From contig NZ_FOWW01000009.1 in the NCBI RefSeq assembly GCF_900115565.1, positions 62,001 to 126,000 of the forward strand: 64,000 nt of DNA. Direction: 5' to 3'. The stretch's first letter is position 1, and every line of letters starts with the position of its first letter. Source of the DNA: Amycolatopsis arida. GTDB lineage: Bacteria; Actinomycetota; Actinomycetes; Mycobacteriales; Pseudonocardiaceae. The notes under the pieces were generated by a model. That model saw only the letters and a list, made by a program, of their open reading frames with translations. It searched no databases and was not told the DNA's origin. The translations under genes and the position numbers were made by a program. Below are positions 26,071 to 38,337 of the stretch, piece after piece.

Positions 26071-28124
26071 ATACTGGCAATCCGTTGCTCGTCCCGAGCG
26101 AGTTGCCGTACGGGCTGCCACCGTTCGACGAGATCCGCGCCGAGCACTTCCCGCCGGCGTACGCGCGGGCGATGGCCGAGCACGCCGCGGAGGTCGCGCG
26201 GATCGCCGATGACCCGGCGCCGCCCACGGTCGACAACACCGTGGTGGCGCTGGAACGGGCGGGCGCGCTGCTGCGCCGGGTCGACGCGGTGTTCCGCAAC
26301 CAGGCCGCGTGCGACGCAGGCGACGAGATCCGCCGCGTCCAGGCGGAGACGGCGCCGAAGCTGGCCGCGCACTGGGACGAGATCCACCTGAACCCGGGGC
26401 TGTTCGGCCGGATCGACGCGCTGTACGCCCGCCGCGCGGAGCTGGAGCTGGACGCGGAGACGGCGTGGCTGCTCGAGCGCACCCACCTGGAGTTCCAGCG
26501 CGCCGGCGCCGGCTTGCCCGCGGACCGGCAGGCGCGGCTGCGGGAGCTGAACGCGGAGCTGTCGGCGCTGGCCACCCGGTTCGAGAACAACCTGCTGGCC
26601 GACACCAACGACCTCGCCGTGGTGGTCGACGACGCCGCCGAGCTCGCCGGGCTGCCCGCCGATGGGGTCGCCGCCGCGGCGGAGGCGGCCGCCGCGCGTG
26701 GCCTTTCCGGGAAGTACCTGCTGAAGCTCCGGCTACCGACCGCGCAGCCGGAGCTGGCCGCGTTGGAGAACAGGGCGCTGCGGGAGCGGCTGTTCACCGC
26801 GTCGGTGTCCCGGGGCAACCGGGACAACGAGCACGACAACAAGGAGGTGCTCGCCCGCGCCGTGCGGCTGCGGGCCGAGCGCGCCGAGTTGCTCGGCTAC
26901 CCGCACCACGCGGCGTACGTGATCGCCGACGAGACGGCCGGCACGGCCGAGGCGGCGCAGGGCCTGCTGCGCCGGTTGGCGCCGGTGGCCGTGGCCAACG
27001 CGGACGCCGAGCGTGCCGAGCTGCGGCGCAGGGTCGACACCGACGGCGGCGGCTTCGCACTGCGGGCGTGGGACTGGGCCTACTACGCCGAGCGGGTGCG
27101 CGAGGAGCGGTTCGACGTCGACGAGGCGGCGCTGCGGCCGTACTTCGAGTTGGAGCGGGTGCTGCGGGACGGGGTGTTCTTCGCGGCCGGCCGGCTGTAC
27201 GGGCTGACCTTCACCGAGCGGCCGGACCTGCCCGGCTACGCCGACGGGGTGCGGGTGTTCGAGGTGCTCGACTCCGACGGCAGCGGACTCGGCCTGTTCC
27301 TCGGCGACTTCTACACGCGGGACACCAAGCGCGGTGGCGCGTGGATGGACAACCTGGTCGACCAGTCGCACCTGCTCGGGGAACGGCCGGTGGTGGTGAA
27401 CAACCTCAACATCGGGCGGCCGCCGGCGGGGGAGCCGACGCTGCTCACCTTCGACGAGGTGATCACCCTCTTCCACGAGTTCGGGCACGCGCTGCACGGG
27501 TTGCTGTCGGACGTGCGGTACCCGAAGTTCTCCGGGGCGAACGTGCCGCGCGACTTCGTGGAGTTCCCGTCGCAGGTCAACGAGATGTGGGCGCTGTGGC
27601 CGGAGGTGCTGGCCCACTACGCGCGGCACCACCGCACCGGGGAGCCACTGCCGGAGGAGACCGCCGAGCGGCTGCGCGCGGCGCAGCGGTTCGGGCAGGG
27701 CTACGCCACCACCGAGTACCTCGCGGCGGCGTTGCTGGACCAGGCGTGGCACAGCGTGGGCGGCGACGTGCGGATCGAACCGGTGGACGTGCCCCGGTTC
27801 GAGGCGGAGGCGCTGGAGAAGGCCGGGGTGGCCGTACCGGAGGTACCACCGCGGTACCGCAGCACCTACTTCGCGCACATCTTCCGCGGCGGCTACAGCG
27901 CCGGCTACTACTCCTACATCTGGAGCGAGGTGCTCGACGCCGACACCGTGGAGTGGTTCCGCGAGAACGGCGGGCTCACCAGGGCCAACGGTGACCACTT
28001 CCGCCGCACGCTGCTCGCCAGGGGCGGCAGCACCGACCCGATGGCCGCGTTCCGCGAGTTCCGCGGCCGTGACCCGGAGATCGAGCCACTGCTGCGCCGC
28101 CGCAACCTCACCGGCGAGGGCTGA
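26067..28124 (+). CDS. M3 family metallopeptidase (Dcp/oligopeptidase A-like)
   Basis: 685 aa. The zinc motif is LFHEFGHALHGLLSDV (HExxH), followed by FVEFPSQVNEMW with the third zinc ligand Glu, and the substrate loop FRGGYSAGYYSYIWSEVLDAD near the C-terminus, all diagnostic of M3. Length matches the oligopeptidase A/dipeptidyl carboxypeptidase group. No signal peptide, so it is a cytoplasmic peptide-degrading enzyme. ATG 26067 overlaps the histidine phosphatase stop (ATGA), implying co-translation. Confidence 0.95.
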   Translation: MNTGNPLLVPSELPYGLPPFDEIRAEHFPPAYARAMAEHAAEVARIADDPAPPTVDNTVVALERAGALLRRVDAVFRNQAACDAGDEIRRVQAETAPKLAAHWDEIHLNPGLFGRIDALYARRAELELDAETAWLLERTHLEFQRAGAGLPADRQARLRELNAELSALATRFENNLLADTNDLAVVVDDAAELAGLPADGVAAAAEAAAARGLSGKYLLKLRLPTAQPELAALENRALRERLFTASVSRGNRDNEHDNKEVLARAVRLRAERAELLGYPHHAAYVIADETAGTAEAAQGLLRRLAPVAVANADAERAELRRRVDTDGGGFALRAWDWAYYAERVREERFDVDEAALRPYFELERVLRDGVFFAAGRLYGLTFTERPDLPGYADGVRVFEVLDSDGSGLGLFLGDFYTRDTKRGGAWMDNLVDQSHLLGERPVVVNNLNIGRPPAGEPTLLTFDEVITLFHEFGHALHGLLSDVRYPKFSGANVPRDFVEFPSQVNEMWALWPEVLAHYARHHRTGEPLPEETAERLRAAQRFGQGYATTEYLAAALLDQAWHSVGGDVRIEPVDVPRFEAEALEKAGVAVPEVPPRYRSTYFAHIFRGGYSAGYYSYIWSEVLDADTVEWFRENGGLTRANGDHFRRTLLARGGSTDPMAAFREFRGRDPEIEPLLRRRNLTGEG

Positions 28125-28157
28125 GCAGGCCACAACGGGCGCCGGTAGCGTGACGGG

Positions 28158-28741
28158 ATGCCCGATCCTCGCGCCCGGCCTCGCCCGCGAGTCCGGGCGT
28201 TGCTGGAGGCGTTGCGCGCGCACCAGGTCGACTTCGTGGTGAGTGGATCCGTGGTCCGCACCCTGTACGGAGCCCAGCTCGAGCCGAACGACCTCGACGT
28301 GGTGCCGGCCCCGGCGCCGGGCAACCTGCGACGACTCGCGGCGCTATTGGCCGAACTGGAGGCGGTTCCAGCGTATTTTCCGAGCTGGGAGCGCGGCCTG
28401 AGCCTGCAACAGTGCCTCGCCTGGCGTCCCGAGCCGCCCACGCGAGCCCGTTGGACCACCTGTTCGTCACGCGGTGGGGCCTGCTCGACGTGCCGATGGA
28501 GTTGACCGGGTCGTACGCCCGGTTGCGGCCGGGAGCACGTGAAGTGGAGCTCGCGGGTGTGCGGGTGTGGACATGCGATCCCGAGGAGGTACTGCGCCGG
28601 CTGCCGGACCGGCCTCGGGAGAAGGACCACCGCCGCGCGGCCGCCTACGCGGCGGTACGCGAGCGGCTGCGCTCCGACCGGCTCAGGTGGTCAGGTCGGG
28701 CAGGGGGGATGGGTGTTGCCCCGCGTGCCCGAGGGTGCTAG
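28158..28741 (+). pseudogene. Nucleotidyltransferase-fold protein, single frameshift
   Basis: The first frame (28158 to about 28440) gives VRALLEALRAHQVDFVVSGS then VVRTLYGAQLEPNDLDVVPA, the GS...D-x-D core of minimal or AbiEii-like nucleotidyltransferases. After a one-base shift near 28440 the protein continues as LDHLFVTRWGLLDVPMELTG, VRVWTCDPEEVLRRLPDRPR and EKDHRRAAAYAAV. Both halves are well formed, so either the gene is freshly broken or one base is misread. AbiEii-type members serve as toxins, but no antitoxin-like partner is visible. The C-terminus runs to about 28690-28741. Confidence 0.6.
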
Positions 28742-29124
28742 GCACAGCAGGTGCCGGTGGCCAGGTTGAGCACGTCCGCGCGGCTGCGCGTGCCGTGGTC
28801 GGCGGCGAGGGACTGGTTGGCGACGGCGAGGGAGAAGGCGAGCAGGCTGCGGGCCTCGACGTCGTCGGGGTCGGGGCAGAAGGCGCTGAACAGAGTGCGC
28901 AGGTAGTCCATGCGCCGGTTGTCGACGCGACGCAGGCGCTCGGCGACCGCCGGATCGCGCCGGGCCCAGTCGCGGACCGCGAGGTCGACGGGCATCAGGG
29001 TGGTGGTGGGGACGAGGGTGCCCAGCAGTCGCACTTTGTCCCTGGCGTCTGTGCCCTCGGCCTCGACGCACCGGTCGCGACCAGCCGCGCACCGCGGTGT
29101 CGGTAGAGCCGGAAGTGTCGGCAC
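28738..29124 (-). pseudogene. TetR-family regulator C-terminal remnant
   Basis: The segment DARDKVRLLGTLVPTTTLMP, then VDLAVRDWARRDPAVAERLR, RMDYLRTLFSAFC and RSLLAFSLAVANQSLAADHG is the ligand-binding half of a TetR-type regulator. The N-terminal helix-turn-helix is missing: upstream codons in this frame are unrelated and the divergent gene at 29144 begins at once. A 5' truncation, probably from insertion or deletion at the DUF3883 gene boundary. It cannot bind DNA as it stands. Confidence 0.6.
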
Positions 29125-29131
29125 CGAGAGC

Positions 29132-29137
29132 TAGAGT
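29132..29137 (+). promoter_or_regulatory. -10 element TAGAGT, leaderless start at 29144
   Basis: TAGAGT ends 6 nt before ATG 29144, so the predicted transcript starts on the start codon. No Shine-Dalgarno sequence and no convincing -35. Confidence 0.4.
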
Positions 29138-29143
29138 CCGGCT

Positions 29144-30130
29144 ATGACGCGCAGCGACGTGACGGCCGCGACCACTCGTTCCTTCCTCATGGTGCACGTC
29201 GGGCAGGGCAGCCTGGAGAACCTCCAGCACGGGCTCGAGACCGGCACCTGGGGCTTCCGCGAGCTACCGGGCGACCTCGCCGGCGCCGAGTTCGACTTCG
29301 TCGTGTTCGGGGAGGGCGCATCACCCCGCGTGCCGGACCAGGAGTGGTTCGGCCAGTCCGCCACGCTGCACCTTTGTCAGGCGGCCTCCGGCTTCTACGA
29401 GACGCGGGCCAAGCACTGGCCGGACGAGCTCGTCAGGGACGAGTTGATCTATCCCGTGCACTTCGGCATCCTGCCCCTCGGCACGGCCGAGGAGGTCCCG
29501 CTCGGTGTCGGCGGCCCGCTACCCACCGAGGCCAGCCGCCAGCTGAAGATCTCCGGGACGCACCGAGGGTTCGGCAAGCTCGCGCGCTTTGACCCCACCG
29601 AGTTGTTCGCCCGGGCCGGCCTCGACACCGCGGTCGCCCTCCCGGAAGACCCGCGAGCGAGTCCGACGGTGACGCTGTCCCGCGCTCCAGGGATTCGGCG
29701 ACGCCACGGCGCCGCGACCGGAGGAGGGAAGGGCTCGGGCTGGCAGCAGGACCCGAGGAAGCGCAAGGTTGTCGAGGACCACGCCGTCACGCAGGCCGTA
29801 GCGCACTACGAGAGCCGTGGTTGGCGGGTCACCGTGGTGGGCAAGCCCTACGATCTCCAGTGCCGCCGGGGTACCGAGGAGCTCCACGTCGAGGTCAAGG
29901 GCACCACGGGAGCCGCCGCGGCGGTCGAGCTCACGGTGAATGAAGTCGAGCACGCCCGCGACAATCTCACTGACCTGTTCGTCGTCAGCGAGATCGTCCT
30001 AGACGGCGACCGCGCCGCCAGCGGTGGCACGACGCACCTCTACGAGAACTGGACACCGGCTGACGACGCCCTGCAGCCCACCAAGTTCAGGTACCGACTG
30101 CCGCCGCTCGAACAGGCAACCCGCGCCTGA
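29144..30130 (+). CDS. DUF3883 domain protein, PD-(D/E)xK nuclease-like
   Basis: 328 aa. The C-terminal DUF3883 domain (about 205-300) reads RKVVEDHAVTQAVAHYESRG, VGKPYDLQCRRG and LHVEVKGTTG, giving the D...E-x-K core of the restriction-endonuclease fold. The N-terminal half (FLMVHVGQGSLENLQHGLET, FDFVVFGEGA) may be a sensing or EVE/PUA-like module but I cannot assign it. DUF3883 domains are frequent in modification-dependent restriction and other defence proteins. It stands alone between a truncated TetR and mdh, with no methyltransferase, so a Type IV-like or regulatory role is possible but unproven. Confidence 0.75.
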   Translation: MTRSDVTAATTRSFLMVHVGQGSLENLQHGLETGTWGFRELPGDLAGAEFDFVVFGEGASPRVPDQEWFGQSATLHLCQAASGFYETRAKHWPDELVRDELIYPVHFGILPLGTAEEVPLGVGGPLPTEASRQLKISGTHRGFGKLARFDPTELFARAGLDTAVALPEDPRASPTVTLSRAPGIRRRHGAATGGGKGSGWQQDPRKRKVVEDHAVTQAVAHYESRGWRVTVVGKPYDLQCRRGTEELHVEVKGTTGAAAAVELTVNEVEHARDNLTDLFVVSEIVLDGDRAASGGTTHLYENWTPADDALQPTKFRYRLPPLEQATRA

Positions 30131-30263
30131 GCCGCGCAAGTCCATTTCCGCGGTGGGACATTCGCGGCGGTGCCGCGACAACCCTTCGTTCTCTCGTTCG
30201 GGTTGGTTCAGCAGTGATGATCCTCGCAGCCTCGATGGGGAGGTACGGTCCCGAACCCGCCTG

Positions 30264-30314
30264 CCATGGAGGCCCACCTGATGCCCACGGCCCCAATCAG
30301 GTGGGCTTCCATGG
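30264..30314. terminator. Bidirectional hairpin between DUF3883 gene and mdh
   Basis: CCATGGAGGCCCACCTGAT (30264-30282) and its reverse complement with one mismatch (30296-30314) flank a 13-nt loop. It sits between two convergent genes, 13 nt from the mdh stop. Confidence 0.8.
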
Positions 30315-30327
30315 TGTTGCTGACCGG

Positions 30328-33691
<3,364 letters not shown>

Positions 33692-33694
33692 ACC

Positions 33695-33900
33695 CGCTCC
33701 TCGCTGCGCTCGTCGCCGGTGTTCACCGCGGTTGCCGTGTCGAATGGCGAGCTCGCAAGCTCGCTCGCGGACCGCTCCTCGCTGCGCTCGTCGCCGGTGT
33801 TCACCGCCGTTGCCGTGTCGAATGGCGAGCTCGCAAGCTCGCTCGCGGACCGCTCCTCGCTGCGCTCGTCGCCGGTGTTCACCGCCATTGCCGTGTCGAA
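33695..33900. repeat. 78-bp tandem repeat, 2.6 copies
   Basis: Copies at 33695-33772, 33773-33850 and a partial at 33851-33900 differ at only a couple of positions. Each starts CGCTCCTCGCTGCGCTCGTC and contains the inverted CGAGCTCGCAAGCTCG. It fills nearly the whole gap between the GH92 stop (33909) and the FUSC start (33691). 78 is a multiple of 3, so all frames stay open across it, which explains spurious extensions of both neighbours. Confidence 0.92.
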
Positions 33901-33908
33901 CGGTTCGC

Positions 33909-36900
33909 TCACCGGCCGTCTCCGGCCAGCAGCTCCACCTGCGCCAGTCGCGGCCGAGGGCGGGTGCACGCGGTGACCCGCAGCCGGTAGTGGCGAAACG
34001 CGGCCGGCTCGGGGACGCCGAACGCGCGGGTCTGCCGCCGCCAGCGGAACACCTGGTCGAGCCGCTCGTCGAGCACCGTCCACTCGGTGCCGTCGGCCGA
34101 GCCCTCCAGCACCCACGAGCTGGGGTCGCCGGCACGGGAGCCCGAGGTCAACGTGTACATCCGCAGCGGGGGACCGGATTCGGTGACGGTGAACTCGACC
34201 ACCGGCGTGGCCGTGCCGAACCGCACCTCGGTACGGGTGGTGTCGTCGACCAGCGGCACCGGGTCGGTGCCGTCCGAGCAGCGCACGGTGGTGACCAGGT
34301 CGACCAGCGGCGCGGGCACGGCCACCGGCTCGTCCCGGTCGCCGGTGCCCCACGCGGACGGCTCGGGGCCCATGTCGAACTCCAGCAGCCCGCCGCTCGC
34401 GATCGCGGAGTGGGGGAGCGTGACCGAGGTGTGCGGCGTGCCGTTGACCCTCAGCCCCTGGACGTAGATGTTGCGCGGACCGTTGTTCGGTGCGCTGATT
34501 ACCAGCTCGTTTTCGCCCGGCAGGTGGACGGTGGCCCGGGTGAACAGCGGCGAGCCGACCACGTACTCGGGGCTGCCGACCCGTAGCGGGTAGAGGCCGA
34601 GCGCGCTGAGGACGTACCAGGCCGACATCTCCCCGTTGTCCTCGTCGCCCGGGTAGCCCTGGCCGATCTCGCCGCCCAGATACAGGCGGGACAGCACCTC
34701 CCGCACCACGGCCTGGGTCCGTGCCGGTTCCCCGGCCGCCGCATAGAGGTACGGGATGTGGTGGGAGGGCTGGTTCGAGTGGCCGTACTGGCCCATCCGC
34801 ACGTCCCGCGCCTCGCTCACCTCGTGGATCACCGCGGCGTAGTCCCCGGGCGGGCCGCCCCGCTCCGGCACCCGGAAGAACTCGTCGAGCTTGGCCACCA
34901 GCGCCGCCCGCCCGCCATGCAGGGCGGCGAGGCCCGCCGGGTCGTGCGGGGCGGCGAACGCGGTGTTCCATCCGTTGGTCTCGGTGTAGTCCGGACCCCA
35001 GTGCCGCGGGTCGTAGGTCTCCGGCGCGTGCCGCCACCGGCCGTGCGCGTCCCGGCCCTGGAAGAAGCCGATCCGCCGGTCGAAGTGGTGCACGTAGTGC
35101 CGGGCCCGGTGCCGGAAGTACTCGGCGTTGTCGCGGTACTCGGCCCGGCGCGGGTCGTCCGGCTCGGCGGCCTCGAACAGCGCCCGCGACCACTCGGCCA
35201 GGCCGAAGTCGTTGACGCAGCCCTCCACCGCCCACGACAGGCCCTCCTTCGTGGTGGTGGGGGTGTGGCCGAGGAAGATCGACTCGGCGAGTCCCTTGCG
35301 GCCGACGTGCCGGTTCGGTGGGGTGACCGTGGCGTTGCGCAGGGCCGCGTCGTAGCCGGCCTGGACGTCGACGTCGCGCACGCCCTTGCCGAAGGCGTCG
35401 GCGAAGGCGACGTCGGAGCTGGTGCCGGTCATCAGGTCGGCGTAGCCGGGGGAGGACCACCGGGCGATCCACCCTCCCTCGCGGTACTGCTGCACGAACC
35501 CGTCGACCAACTCGCCGCAGCGGTCCGGGGCGAGCAGGGCGTAGGCGGGCCAGACGGTGCGGTAGGTGTCCCAGAACCCGTGGTTGACCGAGATCCGCCC
35601 GGGCAGCACCTTGGCGCCGGTGCGGGTGCGGGTGCTCGGCCACCACCGGCGAACCACAGGGCTGGCGTGCCGGTGCTCCGGCGCCGCGGCGGTGCCGGAG
35701 TTCTCGTGGCCGGAGTTGGGGTAGAGGAACAGCCGGTACAGCCCGGAGTAGAACGTGGTGAGCTGCTCCTCGGTGGCGCCCTCCAGCTCGACCCGGCCCA
35801 GCAGGTCCTGCCAGCGCGCGCGGGCCTGGTCGCGCACCTGGTCGAACGACAGCGCCGGCGGCAGCTCCAGCTCCAGGTTCCGCCGGGCCTGCGCCAGGCT
35901 GATCAGCGAGGTCGCGACGCGCATCGTCACCTCCGGCGCGGCGAAGGCCAGGTAGCCGGTCACCGTGCGCCAGCAGGGCCGGTGCATCCGGCCGCCGGCG
36001 CGGGCCGGCCGGTCGACGGTGGCGTAGACGAACATCCGCCGCGCGCCGGTGGACAGCCGGCTGCGGACCCACGTGTGCCCGGTGACCGTTCCGGTGGCCG
36101 GGTCGACGCGCAGCCCGCCGCGGTTGCGCACGTTGTCGAACAGCACGTGGCCGCCGTCTCCGGGGAAGGTGAACCGCAGAATGGCGCCGTGGTCGGTCGG
36201 GGCGAGGTCGGCGGTGACCCCGCCGGTGAACCGTACGCCGTAGTGGTACGGCCGATCGATCTCGTCCTCGTGCCGGAAGGCCAGCGCCCGCCGCCGCGGA
36301 TCGTGCTCCACTTGGCCGGTACCGGGCATGACCTGGAAGGTGTGTCGGTCGCCCATCCAGGGGCTGGGCTGGTGGCTGAGCGCGATCGCCTGCAGCGCCG
36401 GCAGGTTCTCCTCGGTGTTGTGCTGATGGTAGGAGTACAGCCAGTCCAGGGCGCGGGCGTCGGTGATCGGGGTCCAGAAGTTGAACCCGTTCGGCACCGC
36501 GGTCGCCGGGATGGTGTTGCCCCGGGAGAACTGGCGGCTGGAGTGCGTGCCGCGGGTGGTGCGCACATGGTCGACCGCCGCCCGCGGCCGCGGCGCGGGC
36601 CGCTCGGCGATTCGGATGTCGTCCAGCCAGCCGGCGAGCTCGCCGGTGCCGGCCGGAGCGTCGGTGGTGAGCACGATCGCCCTCGCGGTGCGGCCGGCGG
36701 CGACGGCGCCGAGCCGGCAGCGGACGAGGTTCCACTGGTCGGCGTAGAGCGCCTTGGCCTCGCCCTGACCGCGCGCGGTGAGCGGGAAGCCGTACTGGTC
36801 GACGGCGCCCAGCTCGGCGAGGGTGGTGCCGTCGTCGAACTCGACGTCGAGCGCGACGTAGGTGGCGCGGTAGGTCAGCTCGGCGTCGAGCTCCGGCAGC

Positions 36901-37145
36901 ACCACATAGGACAGCTCGGTGTGCTCGGTGACCGGCAGCGCGACGGTGAACAGCCCGGTCCTGGCCTGCCCGGCGGCCGAGGTGCGGTAGTGCAGCGCTC
37001 GCCGGCCGGTCCAGCCGACGCCGGGCTTGGCGGCCGGGGTCCGCGTCGGGCCCCTGTCCACGTGCACCCGCAGCCGGGTGCCGGTGCCCGGTGCCGGGTC
37101 GCCGTCCTCGAAGGAGGAGAAGAAGCCGCTCGCGGAGTCGCCCAC
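33909..37145 (-). CDS. GH92 family exo-alpha-mannosidase/mannosyl-phosphate hydrolase (first copy)
   Basis: 1078 aa. An N-terminal jelly-roll, carbohydrate-binding-like region (SFEDGDPAPGTGTRLRVHVD to LAGWLDDIRIAERP) precedes the GH92 domain, which begins TTRGTHSSRQFSRGNTIPAT and AVPNGFNFWTPI. The catalytic segment has GHSNQPSHHIPYLY at about 34752-34800 and GYPGDEDNGEMSAWYVLSAL. The canonical acid Glu of NEPSHH is Gln here. A C-terminal F5/8-type (CBM32-like) domain ends the protein. Calcium-dependent removal of terminal mannose is the family reaction. GTG 37145 starts 23 nt after the GH76 stop, so the genes form an operon. No signal peptide is visible, unlike the second copy. The frame is open far upstream, so the start is uncertain. 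Confidence 0.88.
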   Translation of the reverse strand: MGDSASGFFSSFEDGDPAPGTGTRLRVHVDRGPTRTPAAKPGVGWTGRRALHYRTSAAGQARTGLFTVALPVTEHTELSYVVLPELDAELTYRATYVALDVEFDDGTTLAELGAVDQYGFPLTARGQGEAKALYADQWNLVRCRLGAVAAGRTARAIVLTTDAPAGTGELAGWLDDIRIAERPAPRPRAAVDHVRTTRGTHSSRQFSRGNTIPATAVPNGFNFWTPITDARALDWLYSYHQHNTEENLPALQAIALSHQPSPWMGDRHTFQVMPGTGQVEHDPRRRALAFRHEDEIDRPYHYGVRFTGGVTADLAPTDHGAILRFTFPGDGGHVLFDNVRNRGGLRVDPATGTVTGHTWVRSRLSTGARRMFVYATVDRPARAGGRMHRPCWRTVTGYLAFAAPEVTMRVATSLISLAQARRNLELELPPALSFDQVRDQARARWQDLLGRVELEGATEEQLTTFYSGLYRLFLYPNSGHENSGTAAAPEHRHASPVVRRWWPSTRTRTGAKVLPGRISVNHGFWDTYRTVWPAYALLAPDRCGELVDGFVQQYREGGWIARWSSPGYADLMTGTSSDVAFADAFGKGVRDVDVQAGYDAALRNATVTPPNRHVGRKGLAESIFLGHTPTTTKEGLSWAVEGCVNDFGLAEWSRALFEAAEPDDPRRAEYRDNAEYFRHRARHYVHHFDRRIGFFQGRDAHGRWRHAPETYDPRHWGPDYTETNGWNTAFAAPHDPAGLAALHGGRAALVAKLDEFFRVPERGGPPGDYAAVIHEVSEARDVRMGQYGHSNQPSHHIPYLYAAAGEPARTQAVVREVLSRLYLGGEIGQGYPGDEDNGEMSAWYVLSALGLYPLRVGSPEYVVGSPLFTRATVHLPGENELVISAPNNGPRNIYVQGLRVNGTPHTSVTLPHSAIASGGLLEFDMGPEPSAWGTGDRDEPVAVPAPLVDLVTTVRCSDGTDPVPLVDDTTRTEVRFGTATPVVEFTVTESGPPLRMYTLTSGSRAGDPSSWVLEGSADGTEWTVLDERLDQVFRWRRQTRAFGVPEPAAFRHYRLRVTACTRPRPRLAQVELLAGDGR

Positions 37146-37168
37146 GCGCCCACCGTAGTAGCGTGGAG

Positions 37169-38227
37169 CTACAGGTTCGCGGCGGCGTTGAGCGCGTCGA
37201 GGGCGGAACTCTGCCGCGCGGCGTCGGCGGTGTCGAACGGGCCGATCCAGACCAGGCCGATCTCGTCGGCCGCGCTGCGGCCGTGCCGCCAGAGGGAGCG
37301 GGCGTTGGCCCGGACGAAGTCGGCGTAGCGGGCGCGGGGGGAGTGAGTGTGGAGGTGGCCGAGGTTGCGCATGAAGATGCCCTTGAACTGGGGCCCGTCG
37401 GCGCCGCAGTGGTCGGGCTCGCAGGGTTCGCGCAGGATCCCGCCGGGGTGGATCACGGTGGTGATGGCCGCGCCGGCGATCCGGTGCGCGGTGGCGAGCA
37501 GGGTACGGTCCCCGGTGAGCCGGGTGAGGTCGGTGAGCGCGCCGAGGATGACGCCCTGGTTGTAGGTCCAGGTCGGCTGGCCGTTGTTGGCGCAAGCGTC
37601 GTCGAGCCCGTCGTTGACCAGCCCCGACGAGTTGATCATGCCGCTGGCCGCGAACCACGCCCAGCCACGGCGGGCCCACCCGAGGTACTCGGCGGCGGCG
37701 GGGCCGGGGGTGCGGGCGGCCAGCCGCGTGGCGACGGTGATGAAGAGCTCGTTGGTGATGGCGTTCTTGTAGCGGCGGTCCTTGTTCCACCACAGGCCGC
37801 CGCCGCAGACGTCGTCCCATCCGGTGAGCAGATCGGCGAAGATTCCGCGGGCGGTGGCGAGGTAGCGCGGGTCGCCGGTGAGATCGTGGGCGTTGATCCA
37901 GGTGAGCGCCCACCAGCCCTCGTCGTCGTAGTAGTGGTTGAGGAACCCGCCAGCGTGGTGGCGGTCGTAGGTGATGGCGGCGTGCTCGGCGCCGACCCGC
38001 AGCCCGTGGCGGCGGGACAGGTCGATCTCGGCGTTCAGCGCGTTGGCGGCGTTCCACCAGTTGGTGGTGTCGTACAGGCCGGTGGCCGGGTCGTACCAGC
38101 CGGCGAGGACGGTGCCGGCGGTGCGTGCCCACCGGCCGTACGGCGCGCCTGGCGCGGCGACCGCGACCCCCGACAGGACGAGGACCCCGGCCAGCGCCCC
38201 GACCAGGGCCCGCAGCGCACCTCGCAC
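37169..38227 (-). CDS. GH76 family endo-alpha-1,6-mannanase, secreted
   Basis: 352 aa. Signal peptide MRGALRALVGALAGVLVLSG, cleavage after AVA about residue 24. The barrel shows ALNAEIDLSRRHGL, the adjacent catalytic pair in NHYYDDEGWWALTW, GGGLWWNKDRRYKNAITNEL and PTWTYNQGVILGAL, the characteristic GH76 order. These enzymes hydrolyse the alpha-1,6-mannan backbone of fungal walls or of related bacterial mannans. GTG 38227 has no strong ribosome-binding site. Upstream partner of the first GH92 in a two-gene operon. Confidence 0.92.
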   Translation of the reverse strand: MRGALRALVGALAGVLVLSGVAVAAPGAPYGRWARTAGTVLAGWYDPATGLYDTTNWWNAANALNAEIDLSRRHGLRVGAEHAAITYDRHHAGGFLNHYYDDEGWWALTWINAHDLTGDPRYLATARGIFADLLTGWDDVCGGGLWWNKDRRYKNAITNELFITVATRLAARTPGPAAAEYLGWARRGWAWFAASGMINSSGLVNDGLDDACANNGQPTWTYNQGVILGALTDLTRLTGDRTLLATAHRIAGAAITTVIHPGGILREPCEPDHCGADGPQFKGIFMRNLGHLHTHSPRARYADFVRANARSLWRHGRSAADEIGLVWIGPFDTADAARQSSALDALNAAANL

Positions 38228-38337
38228 CTCGCTGATCCAACCAGGCCGTCACCGGCGGGTACACCGCCATTGCGGTGCGTGCCGCTCGTCGCGCATTCTC
38301 CCGGCCGATCGCGGTCGCTCCGAGCGGTACCCGGTCT

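Noticed and set aside
33695-33900. CRISPR-like repeat array
   Set aside because: The 78-bp units are directly contiguous with no unique spacers, and no cas gene is present.
33709-34135. N-terminal extension of the FUSC protein through the tandem repeat
   Set aside because: The added residues are translated repeat and antisense GH92 sequence; GTG 33691 with GAGGAG upstream gives a family-like N-terminus.
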